Source: a virus
Length of the DNA: 36,484 nucleotides
Direction: 5' to 3' (one strand)
IMG/VR virus record: IMGVR_UViG_3300022707_000257
Location: 1-36,484 of that record
In this document: in pieces, positions 13,546 through 22,030 of the stretch
Position numbering within the stretch: position 1 is the first letter of the stretch
Layout of the letters: every line of letters starts with the position of its first letter
Program-made: the position numbers and the translations under genes
The notes under the pieces: generated by a model
Told to the model about the DNA's origin: nothing
The model's input: the letters and a program-made list of their open reading frames with translations, nothing else
The model's database searches: none

Positions 13546-13860
13546 ATGGCAAACCTAAACTTCAACGAGATAGGGCAGATTATCCGGGTTAACGTGGGTA
13601 AGGATATTAGCTTATCAACGCCGGCGTTAATCCTGCAGCCTGAAGCTGGGGAAACAAAAGAAATCACAACAGGGGTTACCATTCCAAACGTCCAAGTTGT
13701 TACTGATGTTGAGACGTTCAAGGCTAACGAATATATCGAATACACGACCATTGTTGATGATCTAGATTACGTAGGGCGATGGAAGAAGAAAGCTAAATTA
13801 GAGTTTTCCGCATCTAATATTGAGCAAACTGATTTTGTTAAATTTAGGGTGTTACCGTAA
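13546..13860 (+). CDS. Small beta-sandwich-like protein before the terminase
   Basis: 104 residues. The alternating hydrophobic pattern and the pattern YIEYTTIVDDLDYVGRWKKKAKLEF resemble short immunoglobulin-like phage proteins encoded just before terminase, where DL...G.WK..L.. is typical. It could be a minor virion component. Coupled to the small terminase by one base (TAATG). Confidence 0.5.
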   Translation: MANLNFNEIGQIIRVNVGKDISLSTPALILQPEAGETKEITTGVTIPNVQVVTDVETFKANEYIEYTTIVDDLDYVGRWKKKAKLEFSASNIEQTDFVKFRVLP

Positions 13861-14354
13861 TGGGCGCGCCTAAAGGTAATCAATTCTGGAAAGCAAGAGC
13901 AAACCATGGGCGGAGTAAAATATTTAGTTCGCCCAAACAGCTATGGAATGCTTCCTGTGAATACTTTCAGTGGGTAGAAGATAACCCACTAGGAAAGGCT
14001 ATTGTCTATCAAGGGGTAGTATCAGATAAACCTGAAGCGTTAATGCGAGCCATGACCATGAAAGGGATGTGTATTTTCCTCGGTGTTAACTCTGTTTATT
14101 TCAATCATTTCGAAGAAGCTTTAGATTTAGAAAAAAAGCAAGGGAAAGATTTTTCTAAAGTCATAAGGGATATCAAAGATATTATCGAGGTTCAAAAGTT
14201 TGAAGGTGCCAGCGCGGGGCTGTTAAATGCCAACATCATAGCAAGGGATTTGGGGCTTGCAGATAAAAAGGTGGTGGACGGAGATATCCTTAATCCTCTA
14301 ACTGAAGTTATCAGAGAAATATCGGGGAATACACTTGGCCCGTCGAATGATTAG
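13860..14354 (+). CDS. Terminase small subunit (P22 gp3-like)
   Basis: 164 residues, nearly the length of P22 gp3 (162). It opens with GAPKGNQFWKAR, a typical start for this family, followed by a helical DNA-binding region with SPKQLWNASCEYFQWVEDNP. KFEGASAGLLNANIIARDLGL (about 118-138) is the family's conserved central helix pair. It would recognise the pac site and recruit the large subunit. The pac site itself was not identified; in P22 it lies within gene 3. Overlaps the next gene. Confidence 0.8.
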   Translation: MGAPKGNQFWKARANHGRSKIFSSPKQLWNASCEYFQWVEDNPLGKAIVYQGVVSDKPEALMRAMTMKGMCIFLGVNSVYFNHFEEALDLEKKQGKDFSKVIRDIKDIIEVQKFEGASAGLLNANIIARDLGLADKKVVDGDILNPLTEVIREISGNTLGPSND

Positions 14355-15912
14355 GACTGTTCGAGCAAGGGATACCAGAATACCTAAAGACGAAGCTGAG
14401 TTTAAAGAATGCCTAGCTGATCCTTGGTGGCGATTAACTAGTGGTCAGCTTTATAAGATAATGATAAAGGGTGATGATGGAGAGGAGTCTCTAGTTGCCC
14501 CATTTATACCGAATGCCACCCAGTTAGATTTACTGGCAAACCTACATACTCGCAACGATATATTAAAAGCCCGTCAATTAGGGTTTACTACGTTAATCGA
14601 AATATTCTTTCTTGATTGCTGCTTGTTTAAGGCGAACGTTAGGGCGGCGGTAATAGCTCAAAGCGAGGACGTTGCCAAGAACATATTCAGGGATAAAGTG
14701 TGTTTTGCTTATAATAACCTGCCTCCATCATTAATGGCCGCTATGCCATTAGCTAGGGACAGTGCAAGCGAGTTACTATTTGCACATAACAACAGCTCAA
14801 TCAGGGTGGCGACATCGGCTAGGTCTGGAACACTCCAATATTTACACATCTCAGAATTTGGCAAGATATGCGCCAAGTTTCCAGAAAGAGCTGATGAAGT
14901 CATAACCGGATCAATCCCGGCAGTTCCGACTAATGGCATGGTATTTATTGAGTCGACAGCCGAAGGTCAAGACGGACATTTCTATAAAATATCAAAAAGA
15001 GCTGAAGCTTTAATGCACTCCGGCAAGAAGTTAAACCCAAAAGATTATAAGTTTCATTTTTACCCTTGGCATGGCGAAGGCAAATACACAACCAATCCTG
15101 ATGATGTTGTTATCACATCTAAAGATCACCAGTACTTTGACAAAATAGAAGGCGAGGCTAAATGCACTGTCAGTATTGAGCAGCGCGCCTGGTGGGTAAT
15201 GACCAGAGATTCAGAGTTCTCTGGTGAAGAAGAAAAGATGTGGCAGGAATACCCAAGCACACCCAAGGAAGCGTTTCAGAAGTCACAAGAGGGATGTTAT
15301 TACACTGTGCAAATGACAAAGGTGCGCAAAGAGGGCAGGATCACAAGCGTTGCTTATCGGCCTGGTTATCCTGTCAATACCTTTTGGGATATCGGTAACG
15401 GTGACGGTACAGGAATCTGGCTTCATCAACGCATAGGGCAGATGGATAACTTTATCGGCTATATTGAAGGTTGGGGCGAACCTTATAGTTACTACGTTTT
15501 AGAAATGAATAAACTTGGCTATGTGTGGGGCACTCACTGGCTACCTCATGATGGTAATCACATGAGACAAGGCGAAGCTGCTAACTTATCTGCTGTAGAC
15601 TCACTTACCAACCTAGGGCTTAACGATATAGAGATAGTGCCAAGGGTAAGCGATATATCCCACGGCATACAAGCGACAAGGGATTCTCTATCAACATGCT
15701 GGTTTGATGAAAAAAATTGCAAAGATGGTATAATCCACCTAGATTCATACAGGAAGCGCTGGAATAACATGACGGCAAGGTTCACTGATTCTCCGGTTCA
15801 CGACATACATTCTGAATGCGCGGATGCGTTTAGGCAGTTTGGGCAGACCAATAAAAGCGGCGAATTAGATGGCGACAAGCATCAAGAACTTAACTTTGAT
15901 TCGGAATGGTAA
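14335..15912 (+). CDS. Terminase large subunit
   Basis: About 525 residues. ATPase: Walker-A-like KARQLGFTT (about 79-87), Walker-B-like LQYLHISEFG and coupling motif ESTAEG. The C-terminal half contains the nuclease-type FWDIGNGDGTGIW (first acidic residue), GTHWLPHDG and DIHSECADAFR, as in TerL proteins. TTG 14335 has GGGGA at 14324-14328; ATG 14347 is the alternative but has no such site. It overlaps the small subunit. Drives DNA translocation and headful cutting. Confidence 0.9.
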   Translation: MARRMIRTVRARDTRIPKDEAEFKECLADPWWRLTSGQLYKIMIKGDDGEESLVAPFIPNATQLDLLANLHTRNDILKARQLGFTTLIEIFFLDCCLFKANVRAAVIAQSEDVAKNIFRDKVCFAYNNLPPSLMAAMPLARDSASELLFAHNNSSIRVATSARSGTLQYLHISEFGKICAKFPERADEVITGSIPAVPTNGMVFIESTAEGQDGHFYKISKRAEALMHSGKKLNPKDYKFHFYPWHGEGKYTTNPDDVVITSKDHQYFDKIEGEAKCTVSIEQRAWWVMTRDSEFSGEEEKMWQEYPSTPKEAFQKSQEGCYYTVQMTKVRKEGRITSVAYRPGYPVNTFWDIGNGDGTGIWLHQRIGQMDNFIGYIEGWGEPYSYYVLEMNKLGYVWGTHWLPHDGNHMRQGEAANLSAVDSLTNLGLNDIEIVPRVSDISHGIQATRDSLSTCWFDEKNCKDGIIHLDSYRKRWNNMTARFTDSPVHDIHSECADAFRQFGQTNKSGELDGDKHQELNFDSEW

Positions 15913-15915
15913 ATA

Positions 15916-18087
15916 ATGGAACATAAAAACGAAAAAGATATCCATCTTAAAGCAATGAAACGGTTTGGTCGAGTCGAAGATAAAGAACGTGATCAACGGT
16001 TGTTATCCGTGGAGGATACTAGATTTGCTCAGGCTGAGGATGGTCAATGGGATGAGGACGCTACAAGAAAACGCGCCAATAGACCACGGTATACCATTAA
16101 CCGGGTTGCTGGTGCGATAGATCAACTAGATGGTGATCAGCGCCAAAACAGCACCAACATTAAGATCCGCCCAGTTTCGGGAGGTTCTACTGAATCTGTA
16201 GCTAAAACAATGACCGGAATTATCAGAAATATCGAAGGAGCAAGCAAAGCCAAAAGAATATACACCAATGCAATTAATGAGGTATACAACGGCGGTTATG
16301 GTGGATGGCGCATATTAACGGTATTCTCGGACGATGATCCATTTGTTCAGGATATTAAGATTAAATGGATTAGAGGTGCTGCAACCTCTTTATGGTTTGA
16401 TCCAAGCGCAGAGGAATACACCAAAAGCGATGCTATGTGGGCATTTGTTACATTTGACATGTCCAGGGAAGAAAGGGAAGAAAAGTGGCCTAATAAACCT
16501 ATCGTAAACTGGAGTCAAGACCAACGCTCGCGCCGTGGTTGTAGCACATGGTTTAAGGATGATGTCGTGCGAGTCGCTGAGTACTGGGAAAAAATAGAGG
16601 TAACTAAGAATATAGCTTTAATGACTGATGGCCGTATCCTTGACATAGACGAAGAAAAACCAGTTCTTGATGAATTAGCCGAAAAAGGCATCAAAATAGT
16701 TAAGCAAAGAGAGGTTAAATCCTTCAAAGTTCAAATGACAAAGATGGACGGCGGTGGAATACTTGAAGACCCGAAACCTTGGGCCGGTAAATTCATTCCA
16801 TTGATCCCGGTTTATGGGCATATTAATTATATTGAGGGTAAAGAATTTATACGTGGTGTGGTTAGATTCGCCAAAGATCCAAGTAGAATTTACAACTACA
16901 CAGTCAGCACAACAGTAGAAACAACGGCGCTAACTCCCAAAGATCCGATATGGCTCACAAGTAAACAGTCAGAAGGGCAGATATCGGCGCTAGAAACTTT
17001 TAATACTAAAAACTCTCCGTTCCTTTTTTACACACCGGATCCTAACGCTCCGGGGCCACCACAAAGGGGCGGAGCGCCAGCAGTTCAAAGCGCACTTATT
17101 CAGCAGACACAGCAAGCCAGCATGGATATATACCATGTCACAGGAATGCAGCCTCCATCATTGGGAGCCAATCCAGAGCTTAAATCAGGCAAGGCAATAC
17201 AGGCACAAGAGCGACTGGGTGACAGGGGTTCGTATATATATACTGACAACCTCGAAGCCTCACAAAATTACACTGGTGAAATACTTATTGATTTGATACC
17301 AAGGATTTATGACACGGCACGCCAAGTTAGGATTATGCAGCAGGATGGTGAAACCGAATTAGTAGATATCAACACAGTTAATGAGGAAATAACCGACAGG
17401 CAGACTGGCGAGACTGTTTTAGTTAACGATTTGAAGGTTGGTAAATATGGAGTAGTAACAGAAACAGGACCAGCGTTCGCAACTATACGCCAAGAATCAG
17501 CACAACAAATCATCGACTTAATATCGACATCGCCACAGTTTGAAGCGCTGGCAATGGATTTGGTGGCTAAAGACTTGCCAATACTCGAATCGAAAGAGCT
17601 AGTGAAGCGAGTTAGAAAGCAGATGATTGCACAGGGCATCGTTGAGCCAACCGAGGACGAAATTAAAGAACTCGGACTTGACCAACCTCAACAGCCTGAC
17701 CCACAACAAACGGCCATCACTGAGAACATCCAAATTCAGACAGAGAAGCTAATCTCTGATATCGAAAATCAGGATGCTAAGACACTCGAAACGACGATTA
17801 AAACACAACAAGCAACACTTGATAGTTATAAGACATTAATCGACGCTTATAAGGCACAGATTGAGGCTGGCATCCCGTTCACTCAAGATGACCATGACAT
17901 CAGAGTTAAGCAGCAAGATATCATCATCGAGGGCCAGCAAGCTTTAGATGAAGGCCCGAACCGAGAGCAGACGGCTAGCATCATTGAAGATGCGGCAGTA
18001 CAGCAAGCGGGACAACTAGACGGCGCTCCACGGCTTACAGTTGAGCAGCCTTCAACCTCAATTGGCCAAGATGATTTAAACGTATAA
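15916..18087 (+). CDS. Portal protein (P22 gp1-like)
   Basis: 723 residues; P22 portal has 725. The N-terminus with AMKRFGRVEDKERDQRL and the RPRYTINRVAGAIDQLDGDQRQN segment is typical of P22-type portals. The centre contains crown/wing-type sequences including GYGGWRILT and VEYWEKIEV-like patterns. The C-terminal 120 residues are Gln/Glu-rich and helical (TEKLISDIENQDAKTLETTI), the long barrel that reaches into the P22 capsid. Twelve copies would form the packaging channel. The stop codon lies inside the left direct repeat at 18082. Confidence 0.9.
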   Translation: MEHKNEKDIHLKAMKRFGRVEDKERDQRLLSVEDTRFAQAEDGQWDEDATRKRANRPRYTINRVAGAIDQLDGDQRQNSTNIKIRPVSGGSTESVAKTMTGIIRNIEGASKAKRIYTNAINEVYNGGYGGWRILTVFSDDDPFVQDIKIKWIRGAATSLWFDPSAEEYTKSDAMWAFVTFDMSREEREEKWPNKPIVNWSQDQRSRRGCSTWFKDDVVRVAEYWEKIEVTKNIALMTDGRILDIDEEKPVLDELAEKGIKIVKQREVKSFKVQMTKMDGGGILEDPKPWAGKFIPLIPVYGHINYIEGKEFIRGVVRFAKDPSRIYNYTVSTTVETTALTPKDPIWLTSKQSEGQISALETFNTKNSPFLFYTPDPNAPGPPQRGGAPAVQSALIQQTQQASMDIYHVTGMQPPSLGANPELKSGKAIQAQERLGDRGSYIYTDNLEASQNYTGEILIDLIPRIYDTARQVRIMQQDGETELVDINTVNEEITDRQTGETVLVNDLKVGKYGVVTETGPAFATIRQESAQQIIDLISTSPQFEALAMDLVAKDLPILESKELVKRVRKQMIAQGIVEPTEDEIKELGLDQPQQPDPQQTAITENIQIQTEKLISDIENQDAKTLETTIKTQQATLDSYKTLIDAYKAQIEAGIPFTQDDHDIRVKQQDIIIEGQQALDEGPNREQTASIIEDAAVQQAGQLDGAPRLTVEQPSTSIGQDDLNV

Positions 18088-18101
18088 TTAACCAAAGGCA
18101 T
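18082..18101 (+). repeat. Left direct repeat of the portal-scaffold insert
   Basis: GTATAATTAACCAAAGGCAT. It matches 19245-19265 except for one extra T in the latter. It includes the stop codon of the portal gene. Confidence 0.8.
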
Positions 18102-18148
18102 TTGACACGTGTCTTTTATTTTGCCACACTATTAAAAATAATTTTAAT
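18102..18148 (+). promoter_or_regulatory. Possible cassette promoter with palindromic operator
   Basis: TTGACA (18102-18107) is a perfect -35, but no good -10 lies 16-19 bases on. An alternative pair is TTGCCA (18121) with TTTAAT (18143), spacer 16. The perfect 10-bp palindrome GACACGTGTC (18104-18113) overlaps the -35 and could be an operator. It lies directly after the left repeat and before the cassette's first gene. Confidence 0.4.
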
Positions 18149-18158
18149 TAAGGTGATA

Positions 18159-18275
18159 ATGATGAATAAAAGTGACTGGACTGCGTTTAAGGTAGGCGGT
18201 GTTTTAGGGTTAACCTTTGGTTTAGGGTTTCACTTAACAGAATTTATTGCGTATTTATTGAGGTTCTTGGGATGA
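18159..18275 (+). CDS. Small membrane protein (cassette gene 1)
   Basis: 38 residues from ATG 18159 (37 from ATG 18162), preceded by AAGGTG. Glycine-rich hydrophobic helix (VGGVLGLTFGLGF) and a second hydrophobic stretch (EFIAYLLRFLG). Its stop overlaps the next start (ATGA). Function unknown. Confidence 0.5.
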   Translation: MMNKSDWTAFKVGGVLGLTFGLGFHLTEFIAYLLRFLG

Positions 18276-18595
18276 ATAACTGCGAAAAACTACTAAGGGC
18301 CTTTATAGAGGCTCAGGGTTATGAGATTCAAGAGATTAAGGAGCCTGTGCTTCTTTCAGTTGTGCATAATGTGCCTGTATTTAATATTATTGATTACAAA
18401 GTAACTAAGCAAGCAAGGATAATGCAGCATCCTGTAGAGTATTCTTCATTCGACGGTGATTTGTTTTCTCTTGGTTGTCAGGTTGCTAATGATGACATAA
18501 AAGATAGGTTAAAGCTTCTTGGGTTCGAATTAGATAAAAGCCAAATGCATGACGTAATGGAAACTATAATATTTCACATAGCGAGGAATAAATGA
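18272..18595 (+). CDS. Hypothetical protein (cassette gene 2)
   Basis: 107 residues. The N-terminus NNCEKLLRAFIEAQGYEIQEI looks like a helical start; the middle is beta-rich (LLSVVHNVPVFNIIDYKV); the C-terminus is helical. Soluble. Coupled to genes on both sides. No recognised family; a small phage protein of the kind usually found in early regions. Confidence 0.5.
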   Translation: MNNCEKLLRAFIEAQGYEIQEIKEPVLLSVVHNVPVFNIIDYKVTKQARIMQHPVEYSSFDGDLFSLGCQVANDDIKDRLKLLGFELDKSQMHDVMETIIFHIARNK

Positions 18596-18786
18596 AGATT
18601 TATAAAAGCTCAGACCTAACACACAAGCGCGCAGAGGTATTGAAAGAGGCCAAACTTAATGGCGTTATTATTCAGCAATTAGAAACTAATGGTCAAGTGC
18701 GTTGTGAGTTTTTACTCATCGCTAATGAGCCGCTAATTAAGTCCGGCCATTCAATTCAAATAGTTCGGGATATGACCGAAGCTTAA
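18592..18786 (+). CDS. Hypothetical protein (cassette gene 3)
   Basis: 64 residues, ATGA overlap with gene 2. Basic-hydrophobic helix (THKRAEVLKEAKLNG), followed by beta-like VIIQQLETNGQVRCEFLLI. No known motif. Function unknown. Confidence 0.5.
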   Translation: MKIYKSSDLTHKRAEVLKEAKLNGVIIQQLETNGQVRCEFLLIANEPLIKSGHSIQIVRDMTEA

Positions 18787-18810
18787 TATCTTTTTAATTG
18801 GAGAATGATT

Positions 18811-18990
18811 ATGACCGACGAGCAGATAATACAACTAGCTGAACACTTCGGTGTTCACATGCGAACAAGGCCTAGCGGTTTTGTAGATAACGGTGACGGG
18901 TCCATGAGTTTTAGGAAAGTTGAGCTTCACTACGCCGGGGAACAGATTATTGAATTGGTTAGGCTGATGGAGGGCGTTAAAAATGACTAA
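18811..18990 (+). CDS. Hypothetical protein (cassette gene 4)
   Basis: 59 residues from ATG 18811, six bases after GGAGA; ATG 18805 would overlap that site. Contains DEQIIQLAEHFGVH and a C-terminal EQIIELVRLMEGV helix. It overlaps the next ORF by eight bases. Function unknown. Confidence 0.5.
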   Translation: MTDEQIIQLAEHFGVHMRTRPSGFVDNGDGSMSFRKVELHYAGEQIIELVRLMEGVKND

Positions 18991-19159
18991 CAACTTTTTA
19001 GACGAAAAAGGCAGAAAGAAAGTGTTCTCAAAGATTGCCGACGATCTTAATGAGGCAATTCAAGATCACTTAAAAGAAACCAGTGAAGACAGTGTGCAGT
19101 TTTCTATTGGCATGTTTGACTTTGACATTAAAGCTAAAAAGGAGATAGAAAATGACTAA
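18983..19159 (+). CDS. Hypothetical protein (cassette gene 5)
   Basis: 58 residues. GGAGGGCG within the previous gene supplies the ribosome site. Acidic with two helices (KVFSKIADDLNEAIQDHLKE) and a final basic-acidic tail. It is the last gene before the terminator at 19181. Function unknown. Confidence 0.5.
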   Translation: MTNNFLDEKGRKKVFSKIADDLNEAIQDHLKETSEDSVQFSIGMFDFDIKAKKEIEND

Positions 19160-19180
19160 CGAATAGAAACTACCAAAACC

Positions 19181-19203
19181 AGCCGCCATTCGAGCGGCTT
19201 TTT
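19181..19203 (+). terminator. Intrinsic terminator ending the cassette
   Basis: AGCCGC (19181-19186), seven-base loop, GCGGCT (19194-19199), T tract 19199-19203. It lies between the cassette genes and the scaffold promoter, so it insulates the two. Confidence 0.75.
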
Positions 19204-19222
19204 CATGCCTAGATAATCATAT

Positions 19223-19251
19223 TTGTCAAACTCACCAATAATTAGTATAAT
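19223..19251 (+). promoter_or_regulatory. Sigma70-type promoter for scaffold and coat genes
   Basis: TTGTCA (19223-19228), 17-base spacer, TATAAT (19246-19251): one mismatch in twelve. The -10 lies inside the right direct repeat and the -35 just outside it. Transcription would start near 19258. Confidence 0.75.
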
Positions 19252-19265
19252 TAACCAAATGGCAT
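19245..19265 (+). repeat. Right direct repeat of the portal-scaffold insert
   Basis: GTATAATTAACCAAATGGCA followed by T, the partner of 18082-18101. It includes the -10 box of the scaffold promoter. Confidence 0.8.
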
Positions 19266-19266
19266 A

Positions 19267-19288
19267 CGCTCAGCCTTAATGAGCGGCT
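19267..19288 (+). promoter_or_regulatory. Hairpin, possible pseudoknot, in the scaffold 5' leader
   Basis: CGCTC (19267-19271) pairs with GAGCG (19281-19285) around a nine-base loop. AGCC in the loop (19272-19275) can pair with GGCT (19285-19288), giving an H-type pseudoknot or an alternative fold. The scaffold ribosome site AAGG lies 13 bases on. A translational control role is speculative. Confidence 0.35.
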
Positions 19289-19312
19289 AAAATTAACCGA
19301 AAGGTGTTACGC

Positions 19313-20083
19313 GTGACAGACCAAGCAGACCAAGAAAACCAAGCTGCACAGGTGGAACCTAGCTATAAAATCGAAGGCGATGATCAAGCTCAGAATTTAA
19401 CAGCAAGCGAAAACCAATCAGTCGACTCAGCAACGACTAACCAAGTTGATTCTAATAACGACCAATCTACCAGTGAACCTGCTGACGGGTTTCAAAAAAG
19501 AATCAACAAAGTAACAGCGGATAAATACGCAGAAAAGCGCAGAGCAGACGCTTTACAAGCTCAACTGGACAAGCTTAGTAAAATACCTAGCAATGAGCAG
19601 GTTAAAGCACCAGTACTTGATGACTTCGATTTTGATGATGATGCCTTTAATAAGGCGAATATTCAATATCATGTTCAACAAGAGCTATCAAAGCAAAACA
19701 CTCTGCAGAAGCAGTCAGACTCAGATGATAAATTACGCCAAGCTAGCCATGATTTCAATCAGAGAGTAAGCAAGTTTGGCAAGGAAGACTTTTTTGAAAA
19801 AGCAGGTTTAATACCTGATCTTCCTCCTGGCGTTGCTGATGCGTTAATGCAATCAGATATTGGGCTAGAGTTGATTTATCATCTTGCTGATCATCTAGAT
19901 CAGGCTGATGCTTTAGCTGGAATGACTCCAGCAGCTGCGATGATGGAACTAGGCAGAATGCACTCCACCATGACCGCCAACAAAAACATCGAACCTAGTG
20001 CAGCACCGGATCCTATACAGCCACTTTCCAGTGGTGGCGCGATGAGCGCAGAACGAGGGCCGGCCGGCGCAACATACGAATAA
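19313..20083 (+). CDS. Scaffold protein (P22 gp8 position)
   Basis: 256 residues from GTG 19313, eight bases after AAGG; the GTG at 19304 overlaps that site. The first 60 residues are polar, Gln/Asn/Asp-rich and disordered. A coiled coil with GFQKRINKVTADKYAEKRR follows and then a second helical region; the C-terminus is Ala/Met-rich. No catalytic motifs. Position between portal and coat is that of P22 scaffold (303 residues), which is also mostly helical and acidic. Identity rests on position and composition, not on a specific motif. Confidence 0.75.
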   Translation: MTDQADQENQAAQVEPSYKIEGDDQAQNLTASENQSVDSATTNQVDSNNDQSTSEPADGFQKRINKVTADKYAEKRRADALQAQLDKLSKIPSNEQVKAPVLDDFDFDDDAFNKANIQYHVQQELSKQNTLQKQSDSDDKLRQASHDFNQRVSKFGKEDFFEKAGLIPDLPPGVADALMQSDIGLELIYHLADHLDQADALAGMTPAAAMMELGRMHSTMTANKNIEPSAAPDPIQPLSSGGAMSAERGPAGATYE

Positions 20084-20095
20084 GGAATTTTTAGC

Positions 20096-21391
20096 ATGGC
20101 TAACGTATTTGACAGTAACTTTACCCGAAAATTAGCGAGGGTATTTTTAGAAAAGTTTGAGAGCGACCGCGTTCTATCGAAGAACGTAGATACTCAACTT
20201 TTAGTAGGTAAATTCTCCCCTGACACCGGTGATACCGTAGATTTTAAGCGACCAACTGATTATGTTTCAGTTCGTACACCTAAAGGCGATGTGTCAGGAG
20301 AAACCAAATCAGATATTATCACCGGCAAGGCTTCAGGAGTAGTCCAAGACTACTTCACAACTTTTGTTGATTATGATGAAGCAGACGAAGCTATTAAAAT
20401 GGATCAACTCGATCAACTTTTAGCTCCATTGGCGACTCGCATAAAAACAGATTTAGAACTTGATTTTGCCGAATTTATGATGAAGAACACAGCATTACTT
20501 GCAGGCACTGTCGGAGAAGCAGCAGATACGTGGGAAGACATAGCGCAAGCTGGTGCTATTCTGCAAGCTAGCGGCGTGCCAGCGGATATGCCTTGGTTTT
20601 ATACAGTGAATCCATTCACGCAGCGCGCTTTATCGACCAATCAAAGATCGTTAGGTGCCGGCGGTGTTGCTGGTGCTTTGATTTCCGAAGCTCACCGAAA
20701 AGCTACAATCACCGAAAACTTTGCAGGCTTTGATAAGGTAATGACTGCGACCACTCTGGCTAACTACACCATTGGTGCAGAAGCAGACCGCGCAGGCACT
20801 TTGTCAGGAACTCCAACGGTAACTTATTTAGCTGCTAAAGATACGATGACTCAAGTGTTAGCAGTCACGGCGGTTGGTGCTGGCTCTACTGTTATTGGCG
20901 CTGGTGAAACGGTAACTATTACTGCGGCATCAGGGGCAATCAATAGATTAAACCTTTCTACTAGAAAACTAATACTAGATGAAACAGGCGCACCAATCGT
21001 ATGGACAGGTACAGTAACGGAAACTGTGACTCTAACGGGTGGAGCTGGTAACGTAACAGTAACGGGTCCAGCTATCTTTGAGGCTGCAGGTGCTTTTAAC
21101 ACTGTTTCTCAATCCCCGTTATCTGGTGACGTTGTGACTTTTGCAGGCGCAGCAAATGCAATTATCCAGCCTAACTTGTTCTGGCATAAACAAGCCTTTT
21201 CAATCGGTTCAGTGCCTATTAAGAAGTTACATTCTACCGATACTATTGCGACCACGGAAGACGGATTGCAATTCCGAATCTCTAAAGGAGTTGGATTCTT
21301 AGAGAACCAGCAAAAGGTTCGTTTCGATTTCCGTCCCGCTTACGGTGTAATGAATCCGTTCTTCGCCGGACAAGGCTTCGGCGCACCATAA
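20096..21391 (+). CDS. Major capsid (coat) protein, P22 gp5-like
   Basis: 431 residues against 430 in P22. N-terminal arm and long helix region (TRKLARVFLEKFESDRVLSKNVD), then the HK97-fold segment including PTDYVSVRTPKGDVSG and the MPWFYTVNPFTQRALSTNQRS stretch, comparable to the P22 SYFFNPQDY region. Residues about 230-345, rich in Thr/Val/Gly/Ala, fit the inserted Ig-like I-domain of P22 coat. The final part (FSIGSVPIKKLHST) resumes the core. Strong ribosome site AAGGA. Highest-copy virion protein. Confidence 0.85.
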   Translation: MANVFDSNFTRKLARVFLEKFESDRVLSKNVDTQLLVGKFSPDTGDTVDFKRPTDYVSVRTPKGDVSGETKSDIITGKASGVVQDYFTTFVDYDEADEAIKMDQLDQLLAPLATRIKTDLELDFAEFMMKNTALLAGTVGEAADTWEDIAQAGAILQASGVPADMPWFYTVNPFTQRALSTNQRSLGAGGVAGALISEAHRKATITENFAGFDKVMTATTLANYTIGAEADRAGTLSGTPTVTYLAAKDTMTQVLAVTAVGAGSTVIGAGETVTITAASGAINRLNLSTRKLILDETGAPIVWTGTVTETVTLTGGAGNVTVTGPAIFEAAGAFNTVSQSPLSGDVVTFAGAANAIIQPNLFWHKQAFSIGSVPIKKLHSTDTIATTEDGLQFRISKGVGFLENQQKVRFDFRPAYGVMNPFFAGQGFGAP

Positions 21392-21396
21392 ACCAA

Positions 21397-21420
21397 TAAG
21401 CCCCGCCTAAACGGGGCTTA
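21397..21420 (+). other. Strong hairpin after the coat gene
   Basis: TAAGCCCCG (21397-21405), six-base loop, CGGGGCTTA (21412-21420), nine perfect base pairs, six bases after the coat stop. No T tract follows, so it is unlikely to be an efficient terminator. A 3' stability element for the coat mRNA or a partial terminator are both possible. Confidence 0.6.
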
Positions 21421-21439
21421 CTATCATGAGGATAATAAT

Positions 21440-21976
21440 ATGGCGTTTGATTCAACAGGCCTAAAAGCAATGGGCGGCAAAGGGAAAGCCTTTGATAAGG
21501 GCAAGATGTTTGCTTATACAACTTCCGATTCAATGGCAACAGTTAGAGCCTCTGGGTATTTCGACGGTGTATCATCTAGTCTGGATTCTGAATATTTTAT
21601 TGCCGTGAAAGCATCTGATGGTGTAAGTCTTTTAGCGCTAACGCGCGACTCTACCGGCCTGATACTTACCACGGACACAAACATCCAGGCTATCACTGGT
21701 GCTGGCGCTGTTGACGTTATTACTGATGTTACTCAGTTCACATCTGACGGCGCAGCACAGGCTTTAACTCTTGCAGACGGTTACATCGGGCAACGAAAGG
21801 TTGTCGTTCATGTAGTTGATGGAGGGAGTGGCGTATTAACCCCGGCGAATGGGCTTGGATATACGACTATCACTTTCACGACTGCTGGCGAAGCTGTTGA
21901 GCTGATGTTCCTGGCGGGTGGATGGGCCGTGATCGGTTTTGGTGGGCTTACCGCTACATTGCCTGCTATCGCTTAA
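21440..21976 (+). CDS. Putative capsid decoration or head protein
   Basis: 178 residues after GAGGATAATAAT. Almost wholly beta-strand-like, rich in Gly, Thr, Val and Ala, with repeated (S/T)DG turns. The N-terminal third includes ALGGKGKAFDKGK-like basic residues. A protein between coat and the tail genes is often a head decoration or fibre. It has no P22 counterpart at this place. Identity is inferred from position and composition. Confidence 0.5.
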   Translation: MAFDSTGLKAMGGKGKAFDKGKMFAYTTSDSMATVRASGYFDGVSSSLDSEYFIAVKASDGVSLLALTRDSTGLILTTDTNIQAITGAGAVDVITDVTQFTSDGAAQALTLADGYIGQRKVVVHVVDGGSGVLTPANGLGYTTITFTTAGEAVELMFLAGGWAVIGFGGLTATLPAIA

Positions 21977-21994
21977 TTTGCACGATAAATCAAC

Positions 21995-22014
21995 AAAGGG
22001 GTCTCGGCCCCTTT
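21995..22014 (+). terminator. Weak terminator-like hairpin
   Basis: AAAGGGG (21995-22001), loop TCTCGG, CCCCTTT (22008-22014), followed by CATTT. The broken T tract suggests only partial termination, which would reduce expression of tail genes compared with coat. Confidence 0.5.
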
Positions 22015-22030
22015 CATTTGGATAATTAAC

